DNA from: Leifsonia tongyongensis
GTDB taxonomy: Bacteria; Actinomycetota; Actinomycetes; Actinomycetales; Microbacteriaceae
Reading direction: 5' to 3'
DNA: 64,000 nucleotides
Assembly (NCBI RefSeq): GCF_010686705.1
Contig: NZ_JAAGWY010000002.1
Span: forward strand, 1,018,197 to 1,082,196
In this document: one piece after another, positions 19,254 to 27,847 of the stretch
Numbering within the stretch: position 1 is the first letter of the stretch
Layout: each line of letters starts with the position of its first letter
Notes under the pieces: generated by a model
Told to the model about the DNA's origin: nothing
Database searches by the model: none
The model's input: the letters and a program-made list of their open reading frames with translations, nothing else
Position numbers and translations under genes: made by a program

Positions 19254-20630
19254 TCAGCCGATCCCGATCCAGCCTGACGGGCCCATGGATCCCGCGCGGT
19301 AGCTGTCGAGCGGGACTTTGCCCTCCGACCACTCCTTGAGTATGGGCGCCACGATCCGCCAGCACTCGACAGCCGTGTCGCCCCGGACGGACAGCGCGGG
19401 GTCGCTGTCGAGCACACCGGCGAGAACTTCGCCGTAGGCGCGCAACTGGCCCGGACCGAAGTCCGCCGTGAGGGATGCGCGCTCGATGACGTCCGGGTCG
19501 CCAGGGCCGTTGATGTTCAGCTCGAGCGACATCGTGTCCGGAGCGAGCATGAGCCTGAGCTTCGTGGGCTGGTGCGCTCCCCTCAGGCCCGTAGGCACAT
19601 GCGGCGCGGGTCGGAACGTGACGACGATCTCGCGCCTGCGCTCACCGATCGCTTTGCCCGAACGGAGGGTGAACGGAACCCCGGCCCAGCGCCACGTGTC
19701 GATCTGGAACGTGGCTTCGGCGAGCGTCTCCGTCTCGCGGGAGGGGTCGACACCGGGCTCGTCGACATAGGAGGGGACCTTCTCCCGTCCGACCGTGCCA
19801 GCCGTATACCTGCCCCTCCTGCTCGATTCGAGAGGGCTGTCGTTCCAGACGCGAGTCGCCCTCAGCACGGCGCCCTTCGCATCCCGGAGATCCTGCGAGC
19901 TGAGCGTCGACGGCGCTTCCATCGCGATGACGGCGAGCACCTGCAACAGGTGACTCTGGATCATGTCGATCAGGGCGCCGGCCTTGTCGTAGTAGCGTGC
20001 GCGCCCCTCGAGCGCGAGCGTCTCGTCGTAGATCACGTCCACCCGCTGGATGTGGTCGGAATTCCAGACCGGTTCGAGAATCCGGTTGGCGAAGCGGAGT
20101 CCGAGGAGGTTGAGCACTGTCGAGTTGCCGAGGAAATGGTCGACCCGCTGCACCTGGTCCTCCGGGACCAGCTTCGCGAGTTGCGCGTTCAGGGCGATGG
20201 CCGAACGACGATCGGTTCCGAACGGCTTCTCCAGCGCAAGCACGGTCTTCGGCGGGAGGCTGACCTTCTCCAGCGCCTTGCACGCCATCGCGGCGATCGC
20301 AGGTGGCAGGGCGAAATAGAGCGCAGGGGTTCCTTCGCACGCCTCGAGAAGGCGCGACAGGTCATCCGCCTTCGTCACGTCCGCCCGGATGTAGTGCGTC
20401 TTCTTCAACAGGTCGTCGACGGCCGGGCCCTTCGCCTTCATCGTCGCGAACGACGTGCGGACCACGTGCCGCCAGTGCACATCCGTCCAGTCTTCGCTGC
20501 CCGCGCCGATCAGCGTGACCCGCCGCTGCGGCTCGCTCGTCAGCAGATCGCCGAGCGCCGGCAGGAGGAGTCTGGACGCGAGGTCCCCACTCCCTCCCAG
20601 AACGAGAAGAGTGGTTACGGCTTGCGTCAT
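19254..20630 (-). CDS. zwf: Glucose-6-phosphate dehydrogenase-family protein, atypical
   Basis: A 458-residue G6PDH homologue. The N-terminal NADP fold has LLVLGGSGDLASRLLLPAL, and EKPFG is intact. The substrate-phosphate motif, usually RIDHYLGK, reads RVDHFLGNS, losing the Tyr and Lys. The catalytic His in QSHLLQ remains. It is divergent from a GH15 gene rather than in a tal-zwf-opcA-pgl operon, so it may be a paralogue with a changed substrate. ATG 20630 is seven bases from TACTGT; an in-frame GTG at 20639 falls in that box. Confidence 0.85.
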   Translation of the reverse strand: MTQAVTTLLVLGGSGDLASRLLLPALGDLLTSEPQRRVTLIGAGSEDWTDVHWRHVVRTSFATMKAKGPAVDDLLKKTHYIRADVTKADDLSRLLEACEGTPALYFALPPAIAAMACKALEKVSLPPKTVLALEKPFGTDRRSAIALNAQLAKLVPEDQVQRVDHFLGNSTVLNLLGLRFANRILEPVWNSDHIQRVDVIYDETLALEGRARYYDKAGALIDMIQSHLLQVLAVIAMEAPSTLSSQDLRDAKGAVLRATRVWNDSPLESSRRGRYTAGTVGREKVPSYVDEPGVDPSRETETLAEATFQIDTWRWAGVPFTLRSGKAIGERRREIVVTFRPAPHVPTGLRGAHQPTKLRLMLAPDTMSLELNINGPGDPDVIERASLTADFGPGQLRAYGEVLAGVLDSDPALSVRGDTAVECWRIVAPILKEWSEGKVPLDSYRAGSMGPSGWIGIG

Positions 20631-20637
20631 GTGTTTC

Positions 20638-20653
20638 ACAGTACGGCCATACT
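20638..20653. promoter_or_regulatory. Back-to-back -10 boxes for zwf and GH15 genes
   Basis: Minus-strand TACTGT (20638-20643) ends seven bases before the zwf ATG. Plus-strand CATACT (20648-20653) ends six bases before the GH15 ATG. The whole intergenic gap is 29 bp, so the two promoters must overlap and each -35 region lies inside the other gene. Confidence 0.5.
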
Positions 20654-20659
20654 GAAGAT

Positions 20660-22438
20660 ATGTCCCTCCCCATCGAGGATTACGCCCTGATCAGCGATTG
20701 CTACACAGGAGCCCTGGTCGGCCACGACGGGAGCATCGACTGGTTGTGTCTCCCCCGCTACGACTCGCCCTCGATGTTCGGTGCGCTCCTCGGCACCGAG
20801 GACCACGGACGCTGGCTCCTCGCACCGGTCGATGCGGCAGCGCGTTCGAGCCGTCACTACGAGGGCGACACCATGATCCTCATCACCCGCTGGAAGACCA
20901 CCGACGGCGAGGTCGAAGTCACCGATTTCATGCCCCACGGCGACCACCGGGCGGACGTGCTGCGACGCATCCGCGGGGTGAGCGGGACGGTGCGGATGCG
21001 CCAGGATCTCCGCATCCGCTTCGGCTATGCGACGGCCGTCCCCTGGGTTCGGCAGGAGACCTCCGAGCATCCGTCCGCCCTGATCGCCGTCTCAGGACCG
21101 GACGCCCTCGTCATCCGGGGACCGCGACTGCGTGCGGCCGACCACAGCCATGTCGGACAGTTCGATGTGAAAGCCGGTCAGGTCGTCGATCTCAGCCTCA
21201 CCTGGTTCAAGTCGCACAAGCCGACGCCGCCACCACCGGACGTCGACGGCGCGCTCGAATGGGCACGCTCCTGGTGGCTCGAGTGGGCGGCCGGGTGCAA
21301 CCACGACGGTCCCTACCGCAAGGAGGTCGTGCGTTCCCTTCTCGTGCTGAGGGCGCTTACCCATCTGCGCACCGGCGGCATCGTCGCCGCTGCGACCACC
21401 TCACTGCCCGAGAACTTCGGCGGCGACCGCAACTGGGACTACCGCTACGTCTGGTTACGGGATGCGTCGCTCACCATCTCCGTACTCCTCGACCATGGCT
21501 ACAGCGACTTCGTCGACCACTGGCGCGACTGGCTTCTGCGCGCGGTCGCCGGCGACCCCAAGGATGTCCAGATCGTCTACGGTCTCTCCGGCGAGCGCAA
21601 CCTCGATGAACGGGTCCTCACCACCCTGCCCGGCTACCAGGGCGCGTCGCCCGTCAGGGTCGGGAACGCCGCGTCGTCCCAATTCCAGGCGGACGTGATC
21701 GGGGAGGTCATGCTCGCGCTCCACAAAGGGCGCCAGAACGGCGTCGAGGAGACCCGCTTCTCGTGGGCGCTGCAGAGGGCGCTCCTGGGCTACCTCGAAG
21801 AACACTGGCGACGGCCCGATCACGGAATCTGGGAGATCCGCGGCGAACCCCGCCACTTCACGCATTCGCGCGTCATGGTCTGGGCGGCCTTCGACCGTGC
21901 TGTCGCGGCAGTCGAAGACTTCGGGCTCGACGGACCGGTCGCCCGCTGGCGCAAACTGCGCGACGAAGTGCGGGCCGATATCGAAGCGAACGGCTACGAC
22001 CGCCAGAAGCACACGTACACGCAGTACTTCGGTTCCGGTGAGGTGGACGCCTCACTGCTCCAGCTCGCACAGGTCGGCTACTGCGACTACGACGACCCGC
22101 GGATGCTCGGGACCGTCGCCGCGATCGAACGCGAACTCATGCGCGACGGACTTCCGCTCCGCTACCGCACCGAGACCGGTGTCGACGGGCTCGCCCCTGG
22201 TGAGCATCCGTTCCTCGCCTGCTCGTTCTGGCTGGTGGAGCAGTACGCCAACTCCGCCAGGGTCAGCGACGCACGGTCTCTCATGAAGCGACTCCTCGGA
22301 TTCGCGAACGATGTCGGGATGCTCAGCGAGGAATACGACGTCGAAGGGCGCTCCCAGGCGGGAAACACTCCGCAGGCGCTGACCCATCTCGCCCTCGTAC
22401 GCGCCGCGGATGCGATAAGCGCCGCGGAACAGCACTGA
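20660..22438 (+). CDS. Glycoside hydrolase family 15 protein (glucoamylase/trehalase-like)
   Basis: A 592-residue cytosolic enzyme without signal peptide. The N-terminal beta domain starts PIEDYALISDCYTGALVGHDG. The alpha/alpha barrel contains GDRNWDYRYVWLRDAS, the presumed acid Glu in EIRGEPRHFTHSRVM and the base Glu region near GEHPFLACSFWLVEQYA. Actinobacterial GH15 proteins of this type include trehalases and glucoamylases, and the sequence alone does not decide. Proximity to otsAB and a zwf-like gene favours trehalose or alpha-glucan turnover. Confidence 0.87.
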   Translation: MSLPIEDYALISDCYTGALVGHDGSIDWLCLPRYDSPSMFGALLGTEDHGRWLLAPVDAAARSSRHYEGDTMILITRWKTTDGEVEVTDFMPHGDHRADVLRRIRGVSGTVRMRQDLRIRFGYATAVPWVRQETSEHPSALIAVSGPDALVIRGPRLRAADHSHVGQFDVKAGQVVDLSLTWFKSHKPTPPPPDVDGALEWARSWWLEWAAGCNHDGPYRKEVVRSLLVLRALTHLRTGGIVAAATTSLPENFGGDRNWDYRYVWLRDASLTISVLLDHGYSDFVDHWRDWLLRAVAGDPKDVQIVYGLSGERNLDERVLTTLPGYQGASPVRVGNAASSQFQADVIGEVMLALHKGRQNGVEETRFSWALQRALLGYLEEHWRRPDHGIWEIRGEPRHFTHSRVMVWAAFDRAVAAVEDFGLDGPVARWRKLRDEVRADIEANGYDRQKHTYTQYFGSGEVDASLLQLAQVGYCDYDDPRMLGTVAAIERELMRDGLPLRYRTETGVDGLAPGEHPFLACSFWLVEQYANSARVSDARSLMKRLLGFANDVGMLSEEYDVEGRSQAGNTPQALTHLALVRAADAISAAEQH

Positions 22439-22455
22439 ACTGGGATGATGCAGTG

Positions 22456-22767
22456 ATGACCTCTGTTGCGGCTGCGACGATCGCACCAGGAACCCAGGAG
22501 GAGATCGGCACCGACGAGGTGACCGAACTGGGGACGCCGTGGGTCACGATCGTGTGGAACGATCCCGTCAACCTGATGTCGTACGTCACCTACGTGTTCC
22601 AGACCTATTTCGGGTTTCCCCGCCGCGAAGCCGAACGCCTGATGCTGCTCGTGCACAACGAGGGGCGCGCCGTCGTGGCCACCGGCCCCCGCGAAGAGAT
22701 GGAACGACACGTCGAAGCCATGCACGACTACGGGCTCTGGGCGACGCTGACGAAGGCGGACGCATGA
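22456..22767 (+). CDS. clpS: ATP-dependent Clp protease adaptor ClpS
   Basis: Delivers N-degron substrates to ClpC/ClpP. The 103-residue protein has a disordered N-terminus and the ClpS core: WVTIVWNDPVNLMSYVTYVF (N-degron pocket residues), then HNEGRAVVATG and MHDYGLWATL. An in-frame GTG lies one codon upstream. Its stop overlaps the next start in ATGA. Confidence 0.94.
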   Translation: MTSVAAATIAPGTQEEIGTDEVTELGTPWVTIVWNDPVNLMSYVTYVFQTYFGFPRREAERLMLLVHNEGRAVVATGPREEMERHVEAMHDYGLWATLTKADA

Positions 22768-23276
22768 ACGGATTCCACACTGACAGGGACGGATGCGCTG
22801 TCGCATCCTTCGCCCCCGAGGAGGCCGCACTGCTCGTCCAGCTCGCCGGCGAGAGTGCTGAGCTCGTCGACCAGGCACGCCGCACCGACGCCCTGCCCAC
22901 GGACCCCGCCGTCATCCGCCTCCTGCCCGACGCCTACCCGCAGGACCCGGCCGCATCCGCCGAATTCCGCCGTTTCACCACCGATGGTCTCGCCCAGCGA
23001 AAGATCCTCAACGCGCGCATCGTCGTCGAGATGCTCGCCGGATCCGAGGGCAGCGATCCCATCGTCGTACGCCTCGACGACGTCGCCTCACTCGCGTGGC
23101 TTCGGACCATCACCGACATCCGCCTCGTCCTCGGCGCTCGGCTCGGCATCGTGCAGGATGGGGACGAAGGTGACATCCACGACGACGAGACCGCGCTCTT
23201 GAGAGCGCTGTTCGACTGGCTGGCGTTTCTCCAGGAGACGCTCATCGATGTGCTCGACTCCTCGCTCGAGCAATGA
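22764..23276 (+). CDS. DUF2017-family protein
   Basis: A 170-residue actinobacterial protein usually encoded directly after clpS. It is predicted soluble and helical, with LLPDAYPQDPAASAEFRRFT and a conserved C-terminal region WLRTITDIRLVLGARLGI...LFDWLAFLQETL. Its function is not known; constant linkage suggests a ClpS/ClpC connection (inference). It overlaps both neighbours by four bases. Confidence 0.82.
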   Translation: MNGFHTDRDGCAVASFAPEEAALLVQLAGESAELVDQARRTDALPTDPAVIRLLPDAYPQDPAASAEFRRFTTDGLAQRKILNARIVVEMLAGSEGSDPIVVRLDDVASLAWLRTITDIRLVLGARLGIVQDGDEGDIHDDETALLRALFDWLAFLQETLIDVLDSSLEQ

Positions 23277-24433
23277 CGTTCGTCACCCTCGCGATCGTCT
23301 CGGTCGCCGCCCTGGCCGGTCCTCTGCTCGCGCTGAAGAAGAGCTGGCACATCCCGATCGTCGTCGGCGAGCTGCTCGTGGGCATCGTGCTGGGAGCCAC
23401 GGGCTTCCGGGTCATCGACGCTCACGATCCCACGCTGACGTTCCTTGCCGAACTCGGTTTCGCCCTGGTCATGTTCGTCGCGGGCTCGCATGTTCCGGTG
23501 AGGGATTCGGCCGTGCGTGCCGCCGTCGGCGCAGGCGCGGTCCGCCTGGTGGTCGTGGCGGCCGTGTCCATCGGTGTCGGGGTGCTCGTCGCCGCAGCGT
23601 TCGGCACATCTCATACGCCGTTGTACGCCGTGCTGATGGCGTCATCGTCGGCCGCGCTGGTCCTGCCGATCATCGGTGGACTCGGCCTCGGTGGCAGTCG
23701 CGTGCTTCAGATGACCGCACAGGTTGCGATGGCCGATGTCGCCTGCATCGTCGCTGTGCCGCTTGTCGTGGATCCCAGCCATGCCGGACGTGCTGCGGTC
23801 GGCTCACTGGCCGTGATCGCCTGCTCCATCGTGGTCTTCTTCCTGTTCCGTGCCGCCGAGCGCTCCGGACTGCGTCACCGCATCCACCGCGTCTCCGAAC
23901 AGCGTGGGTTCGCGCTCGAACTGCGGATCGATCTCATCATCCTGTTCGCGCTCGCCGCCCTCGCCATCTTCACCGGGGTCTCGGTCATGCTCGCGGGGTT
24001 CGCGCTCGGACTCGTCATCGCCGCCATCGGTGTGCCACGCCGGCTTGCACGACAGCTTTTCGCGATCACGGAGGGTTTTCTCGGTCCGCTGTTCTTCGTC
24101 TGGCTGGGCGCCTCACTGGACCTGACCGGTTTGTGGGCGCAGCCGCGCTACCTGCTCCTTGGTTTCGTGCTGGGGGCCGGTGCCCTGATCGCGCATCTCG
24201 CGACCAGGCTCGTGGGCCAGCCGGTCTCGCTGGGACTGTTGTCCGGAGCGCAGGTCGGCGTACCCCTCGCGGCCGTGACGGTCGGTACGCAGTCGGGGCT
24301 GTTGTCGTCCGCCGAGGCGGGAGCCATCATCGTCGGTGCGCTGATCACCGTCGCGGTCGCTACCGTGAGTGGCGGATCCGCAGCACGGCGCGGGTTCGTC
24401 GTGAAGCCTGTCGAGCACGCTGACGAGCACTGA
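23273..24433 (+). CDS. Cation/proton antiporter, CPA2 (Kef-type) family
   Basis: A 386-residue integral membrane protein with about 12 spans and no C-terminal RCK domain. Family features are HIPIVVGELLVGIVLG near the N-terminus, a LAELGFALVMFVAGSH motif and LFFVWLGASLDLTG late in the protein. It probably exchanges K+ or Na+ for H+. It is translationally coupled to the DUF2017 gene by an ATGA overlap. Confidence 0.88.
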   Translation: MTFVTLAIVSVAALAGPLLALKKSWHIPIVVGELLVGIVLGATGFRVIDAHDPTLTFLAELGFALVMFVAGSHVPVRDSAVRAAVGAGAVRLVVVAAVSIGVGVLVAAAFGTSHTPLYAVLMASSSAALVLPIIGGLGLGGSRVLQMTAQVAMADVACIVAVPLVVDPSHAGRAAVGSLAVIACSIVVFFLFRAAERSGLRHRIHRVSEQRGFALELRIDLIILFALAALAIFTGVSVMLAGFALGLVIAAIGVPRRLARQLFAITEGFLGPLFFVWLGASLDLTGLWAQPRYLLLGFVLGAGALIAHLATRLVGQPVSLGLLSGAQVGVPLAAVTVGTQSGLLSSAEAGAIIVGALITVAVATVSGGSAARRGFVVKPVEHADEH

Positions 24434-24510
24434 TGCGTGAGCGCCTGCGCTATGCTGCCAGCGCGGCGGTGGCCCGGCGGCGGCGGGCGGCGCGGCGGTC
24501 AGCGCCGCGA

Positions 24511-25632
24511 TCAGACCGGGAAGCGGACGGCCGCCGCCGAAACGCCCCCTCCTGGCACGTCTTCGGCACGCACAGCGAACACCTTCGCTTTCGAGGTCAG
24601 TGAGCGTCTCAGGATTTCGTCGATCACGCCGTAGTTGGACAACTCGTCTTCGTCGTCGAACGTGATCACACCCGTCTCGTCGTCGATCGTTCCGGGGACT
24701 CGCCGATCGATGTCGAAGACGAGCGTCTCGACTGCTCCGTAGGTCGCCGCGCGCGCAATGTCGCTGAGGTCGCCTGTGGCCGTGCCCGCTGCCATTCGTG
24801 CTTCGAAATCGTCTTTGAGCTCCGCTGTCTTCTTCGCGTAGACCTCATCGAGGATGCCGCGCGCGGCCGTCGCCAGTTCTTCGTCGCTGCGCTCCTCCGG
24901 GTTGCCCGTGATCGACGAGTCCACCAGTCGTGGGTAATCGCACACCCCTCGGTAGATCGCGAGAAGAGGTTCGGCCGCCGCCACGATGAGCGGTTCGGTC
25001 GAGTTCGCAAGCACCGGATGCAGCGCTCGATCGATGGCCTGGGAGTATTCGAGCATCCGTACCTTCTGCCCCTCCGCTCCGCGCACGCGGCCTGCCGAAC
25101 TCCGGTCGTCGATCGTCGTCCGCCCGATGAAGCTTTCGAGGTCGTGGGGCATTCCTTCAACCTGGATGGTCTCTGCGGGCGCTTCCGGTGAGATCTTGAC
25201 CAGGCGAACCGAGTTCTGCGCCAGCGCGAGGATGTATGCCGATTGCGGGAACGTGACCGTACGCAGGAGCGGCTTGATGTAGAACCGGTCGGACACATCG
25301 CAGGACGACGACAGCCGGTTGGGCAGTCGGTACGTTTCGCTGATTTCCCCGTTGAGGAACACGGCCAGGCTTCGCGACTGGTAGCGCCAGAAGTCCCTGT
25401 TCTCGACGATCACGTCACCTTCCGCAGCGATCGCACCGATCCGCGCTTTCGGGATCTTGTTCGCTTCCAGTTCGCGGAGGGCCTGCGCGAGATGGTTCTT
25501 CAGTTCGATCCGGGCGATATCCGCGTCTGCGGGAAGCGGCCCTGATCGGAGGTAGATCGTGACGCTGCCGGGTTCGCGAATGGCCGCAATTCGTTCGATG
25601 TCGGCTCTGGTCGGGATGTCTTTGTACTCCAT
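24511..25632 (-). CDS. baeRF-type (release-factor-like) protein, putative
   Basis: A 373-residue soluble protein. The layout fits bacterial archaeo-eukaryotic release-factor-like (baeRF) proteins: an N-terminal REPGSVTIYLRSGPLPADAD segment, a central RNase H-like region with SLAVFLNGE and FPQSAYILALAQNSVRLVKI, and a C-terminal domain with EPLIVAAAEPLLAIYRG and ending SKAKVFAVRAEDVPGGG. I assign the family from this pattern only. ATG 25632 has GAGGGGG ahead of it. Role unknown; ribosome rescue or stress has been proposed for the family. Confidence 0.6.
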   Translation of the reverse strand: MEYKDIPTRADIERIAAIREPGSVTIYLRSGPLPADADIARIELKNHLAQALRELEANKIPKARIGAIAAEGDVIVENRDFWRYQSRSLAVFLNGEISETYRLPNRLSSSCDVSDRFYIKPLLRTVTFPQSAYILALAQNSVRLVKISPEAPAETIQVEGMPHDLESFIGRTTIDDRSSAGRVRGAEGQKVRMLEYSQAIDRALHPVLANSTEPLIVAAAEPLLAIYRGVCDYPRLVDSSITGNPEERSDEELATAARGILDEVYAKKTAELKDDFEARMAAGTATGDLSDIARAATYGAVETLVFDIDRRVPGTIDDETGVITFDDEDELSNYGVIDEILRRSLTSKAKVFAVRAEDVPGGGVSAAAVRFPV

Positions 25633-25886
25633 GCGAGCGTCCCCCTCTAGGTCGAGCGCCGGTTCGAGCCGGGTGGGTCGCGGACGGCCGCGACGTCGGG
25701 CCTGCACTGGTCGCCAGTCTAGGAGCGGCCACCCGCGCGCGAAAGAGCGGGGCGTGAATTCGGTCCAGCTGAAGGATCGCTTACGAGATCGTCGTCCCGT
25801 GGCGCGCGAATCATGCTGGTCCTGGTCCTGCTGGTGCCGGTCATGGCTGTGCCGAGACACGGTGGTGCCGGTGATCGCGGTCTGTG
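25633..25886. other. Intergenic region upstream of the baeRF-like gene
   Basis: Contains a minus-strand TAGACT (25716-25721) that is a good candidate -10 for the downstream gene with a leader of about 80 bases. The frame of the downstream gene remains open across it but begins its homology at 25632. No RNA gene seen. Confidence 0.4.
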
Positions 25887-27566
25887 TCATGGTGGTGCTG
25901 AGTCGGGCAGGCGGATGCGTCCGCCTTTGCGGGGCGTGCGGGTCGGGTCGAGGTGCGCCGGTGGGGTGAACCAGGGAATGTGGTCGCGGACCTGGATGTC
26001 CCAGCCGTCGTCGTGCACCCGGTGGTGGTGGTGCGAGCAGAGCAGGATCCCGTTCTTCAGATCGGTCGGTCCGGTGTCCCGATCCCACCAGCGGATGTGG
26101 TGCGCCTGCGTGTAGGACGGTGGGTGTGGGCAGCCGGTCCAGGCGCAGCCGCCGTCCCGTTCGGCCAGAGCGTGCTTCTGCGCCGGGGAGAACAGTCGCT
26201 GCTTGCGACCCAGGTCGAGGACTTCGCTGTCACGCCCCAAGACCATGGGGATCAGGTTCGCGTCGGCGGCGAGCCGCCGGGCCGTCGCCGCGCTGACCGG
26301 GGTGGGCACTTCGTCGACCTCGGCCGCACCTTTCCCGGAGCGCAGGTCGGCCAGGCTGACTCTTACGATCATGGTCACCGGCGGACTGGTTGCCCCGGTG
26401 GTGCAGCCGGCCCGGTGCCGGAACACCTCGACCGCCCCATCCGACCGGAGCTGGGCCATACTCCGGGTCTCCGGCATCGCTGGCGTGTCCGGTGTGTCGG
26501 GTTCGGGGTCTTCGAACCGCACCCCCGTCGGCCGAGCCGACGCATCGCGGGCGTCACCGGTGTCACCGGAGTCGCCAATGTCGCCAGTGTCGCCAGTGTC
26601 GCCAGTGCCCCGGGAGTCGCGTAAGTAGTGACCGTCGAAGGTGTCGCCAGTGTCGCGGGATTCGCCTACGTCGTGACCGTCACCGGTGTTGCGGCCGTTG
26701 CGTTTGTCGTGGAGGTCGCGGGAGACGTAGGCGGTGATCTGCGGCACCACATGGCCGGCGGATTCGGCGTCGAGGAGCCAGTCGATCCGGGTCATCCCAT
26801 CCCGGGTGGTCGTGATCGTCAACGACCGGCGCCTGCGCTGGATCTGCTCACGTGGTTCGGTGCCATCCTCGTCCAGCCGGTCCCGCAGCTGGATCGCCGA
26901 CCGGCGCATCTGCTCCACGGTCAGGGCCGGTGCATGTTCGACCAGCAACCGCTCACCCCTATGGCGTTGCTCCAGGCTGCAGCCGTCGCCGGTCTTACCC
27001 AGCTCCCGGATGATCACCGCCGCCTGCTCCACCGACACGTGACCGGTGGGCGCAGCGCCGGTCTTGGGGTCGCCCGAGGCTTCCGGGTCGCCCGGATCAC
27101 CAGAATGGCCCGGGTCACCGAGCAGCGCGGCAGCCAGTTCGGGGAACTCCGGTGGCAGTTCTTCACCGGTGAGCGTGTGTTTCGGTGCGGTTGCCCTGGC
27201 CACCGCACAGAGTTGGCGGGCGTGCGGCAGGCTGGTGCGCCACAGTTCCGCCAGGAACGACCCGATATCACCGTGCCCGCCGGCCCGCACCGGATCCGTC
27301 GCCGGGTCGAGGCTGCCGGCCCGGTTCAGGGCGGCGATCCGCCGCAACGCCACCCGCTCCAGCGCCGCCCGCACTGCGCCGATCGCCGCCAGGGAGCGGG
27401 CGTGCAGCTGCGCCTCACTCAGATCGACATCACCTGCACCCACATCGCTGCCGGCCCCGTCGTCGCCTCGACCCACCGCATCCACCACCGGATCCGTTTC
27501 GAGCGCGCGCAACGCGTCGAGCGCAGCAGCGACCGCGTCGAGATCGTCGGCGGGTGGGAAGGTCAT
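25887..27566 (-). CDS. DUF222/HNH endonuclease domain protein
   Basis: A 559-residue member of the multi-copy actinobacterial DUF222-HNH family (13E12-type). DUF222 covers most of the N-terminal two thirds. The C-terminal HNH domain reads CAWTGCPHPPSYTQAHHIRWW, then ...LKNGILLCSHHHHRVH. Two inserted linkers are built of Gly-Asp-X triplets (residues about 155-175 and 315-345). ATG 27566 lies five bases after TAGGTT. Likely a nuclease, sometimes linked to mobile or phase-variable DNA; the target is unknown. Confidence 0.88.
   Translation of the reverse strand: MTFPPADDLDAVAAALDALRALETDPVVDAVGRGDDGAGSDVGAGDVDLSEAQLHARSLAAIGAVRAALERVALRRIAALNRAGSLDPATDPVRAGGHGDIGSFLAELWRTSLPHARQLCAVARATAPKHTLTGEELPPEFPELAAALLGDPGHSGDPGDPEASGDPKTGAAPTGHVSVEQAAVIIRELGKTGDGCSLEQRHRGERLLVEHAPALTVEQMRRSAIQLRDRLDEDGTEPREQIQRRRRSLTITTTRDGMTRIDWLLDAESAGHVVPQITAYVSRDLHDKRNGRNTGDGHDVGESRDTGDTFDGHYLRDSRGTGDTGDTGDIGDSGDTGDARDASARPTGVRFEDPEPDTPDTPAMPETRSMAQLRSDGAVEVFRHRAGCTTGATSPPVTMIVRVSLADLRSGKGAAEVDEVPTPVSAATARRLAADANLIPMVLGRDSEVLDLGRKQRLFSPAQKHALAERDGGCAWTGCPHPPSYTQAHHIRWWDRDTGPTDLKNGILLCSHHHHRVHDDGWDIQVRDHIPWFTPPAHLDPTRTPRKGGRIRLPDSAPP
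26552..26610. repeat. 9-bp minisatellite encoding Gly-Asp-Thr repeats
   Basis: Tandem 9-bp units of the type TCGCCAGTG within the DUF222-HNH gene, encoding GDT/GDI/GDS triplets on the minus strand. The last three units are identical, which suggests recent expansion. In-frame length variation between strains is likely. Confidence 0.8.
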
Positions 27567-27571
27567 GGTTC

Positions 27572-27577
27572 AACCTA
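27572..27577 (-). promoter_or_regulatory. -10 box of the DUF222-HNH gene
   Basis: TAGGTT on the minus strand ends five bases before the ATG, with no ribosome binding site. Confidence 0.4.
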
Positions 27578-27810
27578 ACCAGCAACCACCGACATTCGGG
27601 GCCGTGAATAAACAACCTTTGATCAGCAATTTCCCTGTGGATAGATTCCAGAAACGCCCAATTGTGGAGGACTCGACGAAACCCCCGATCACGTCACCGA
27701 ACGCGGTGCGCGAGGAACTCCGTGAACGTGATCACACCGTACGGCTCCCCGTCGCACCCGCCATTTCTCCCGAGCGAAGTCAGAAGACTGCGGCGGTACA
27801 CGCCCATTCC
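27578..27810. other. Intergenic spacer, no gene seen
   Basis: About 230 bp between the divergent DUF222-HNH and SDR genes. It is less GC-rich than its surroundings. I see no RNA gene or strong repeat; it must carry the upstream elements of both promoters. Confidence 0.4.
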
Positions 27811-27840
27811 TTGACACTGCAACGGACCGCCGAATACGTT
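27811..27840 (+). promoter_or_regulatory. Promoter of the SDR gene, leaderless
   Basis: A perfect -35 TTGACA (27811-27816), an 18-bp spacer and TACGTT (27835-27840) end seven bases before the ATG at 27848. This is one of the clearest promoters in the window. Confidence 0.65.
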
Positions 27841-27847
27841 CGGCCCC

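Noticed and set aside
25813-26115. Small plus-strand gene opposite the HNH gene 3' end
   Set aside because: It is antisense to the conserved HNH domain, and its Leu/Val-rich start comes from the intergenic repeats.
26552-26610. Possible CRISPR or phage-variable array
   Set aside because: Nine-base units without spacers encode protein repeats in the HNH gene; this is a minisatellite.
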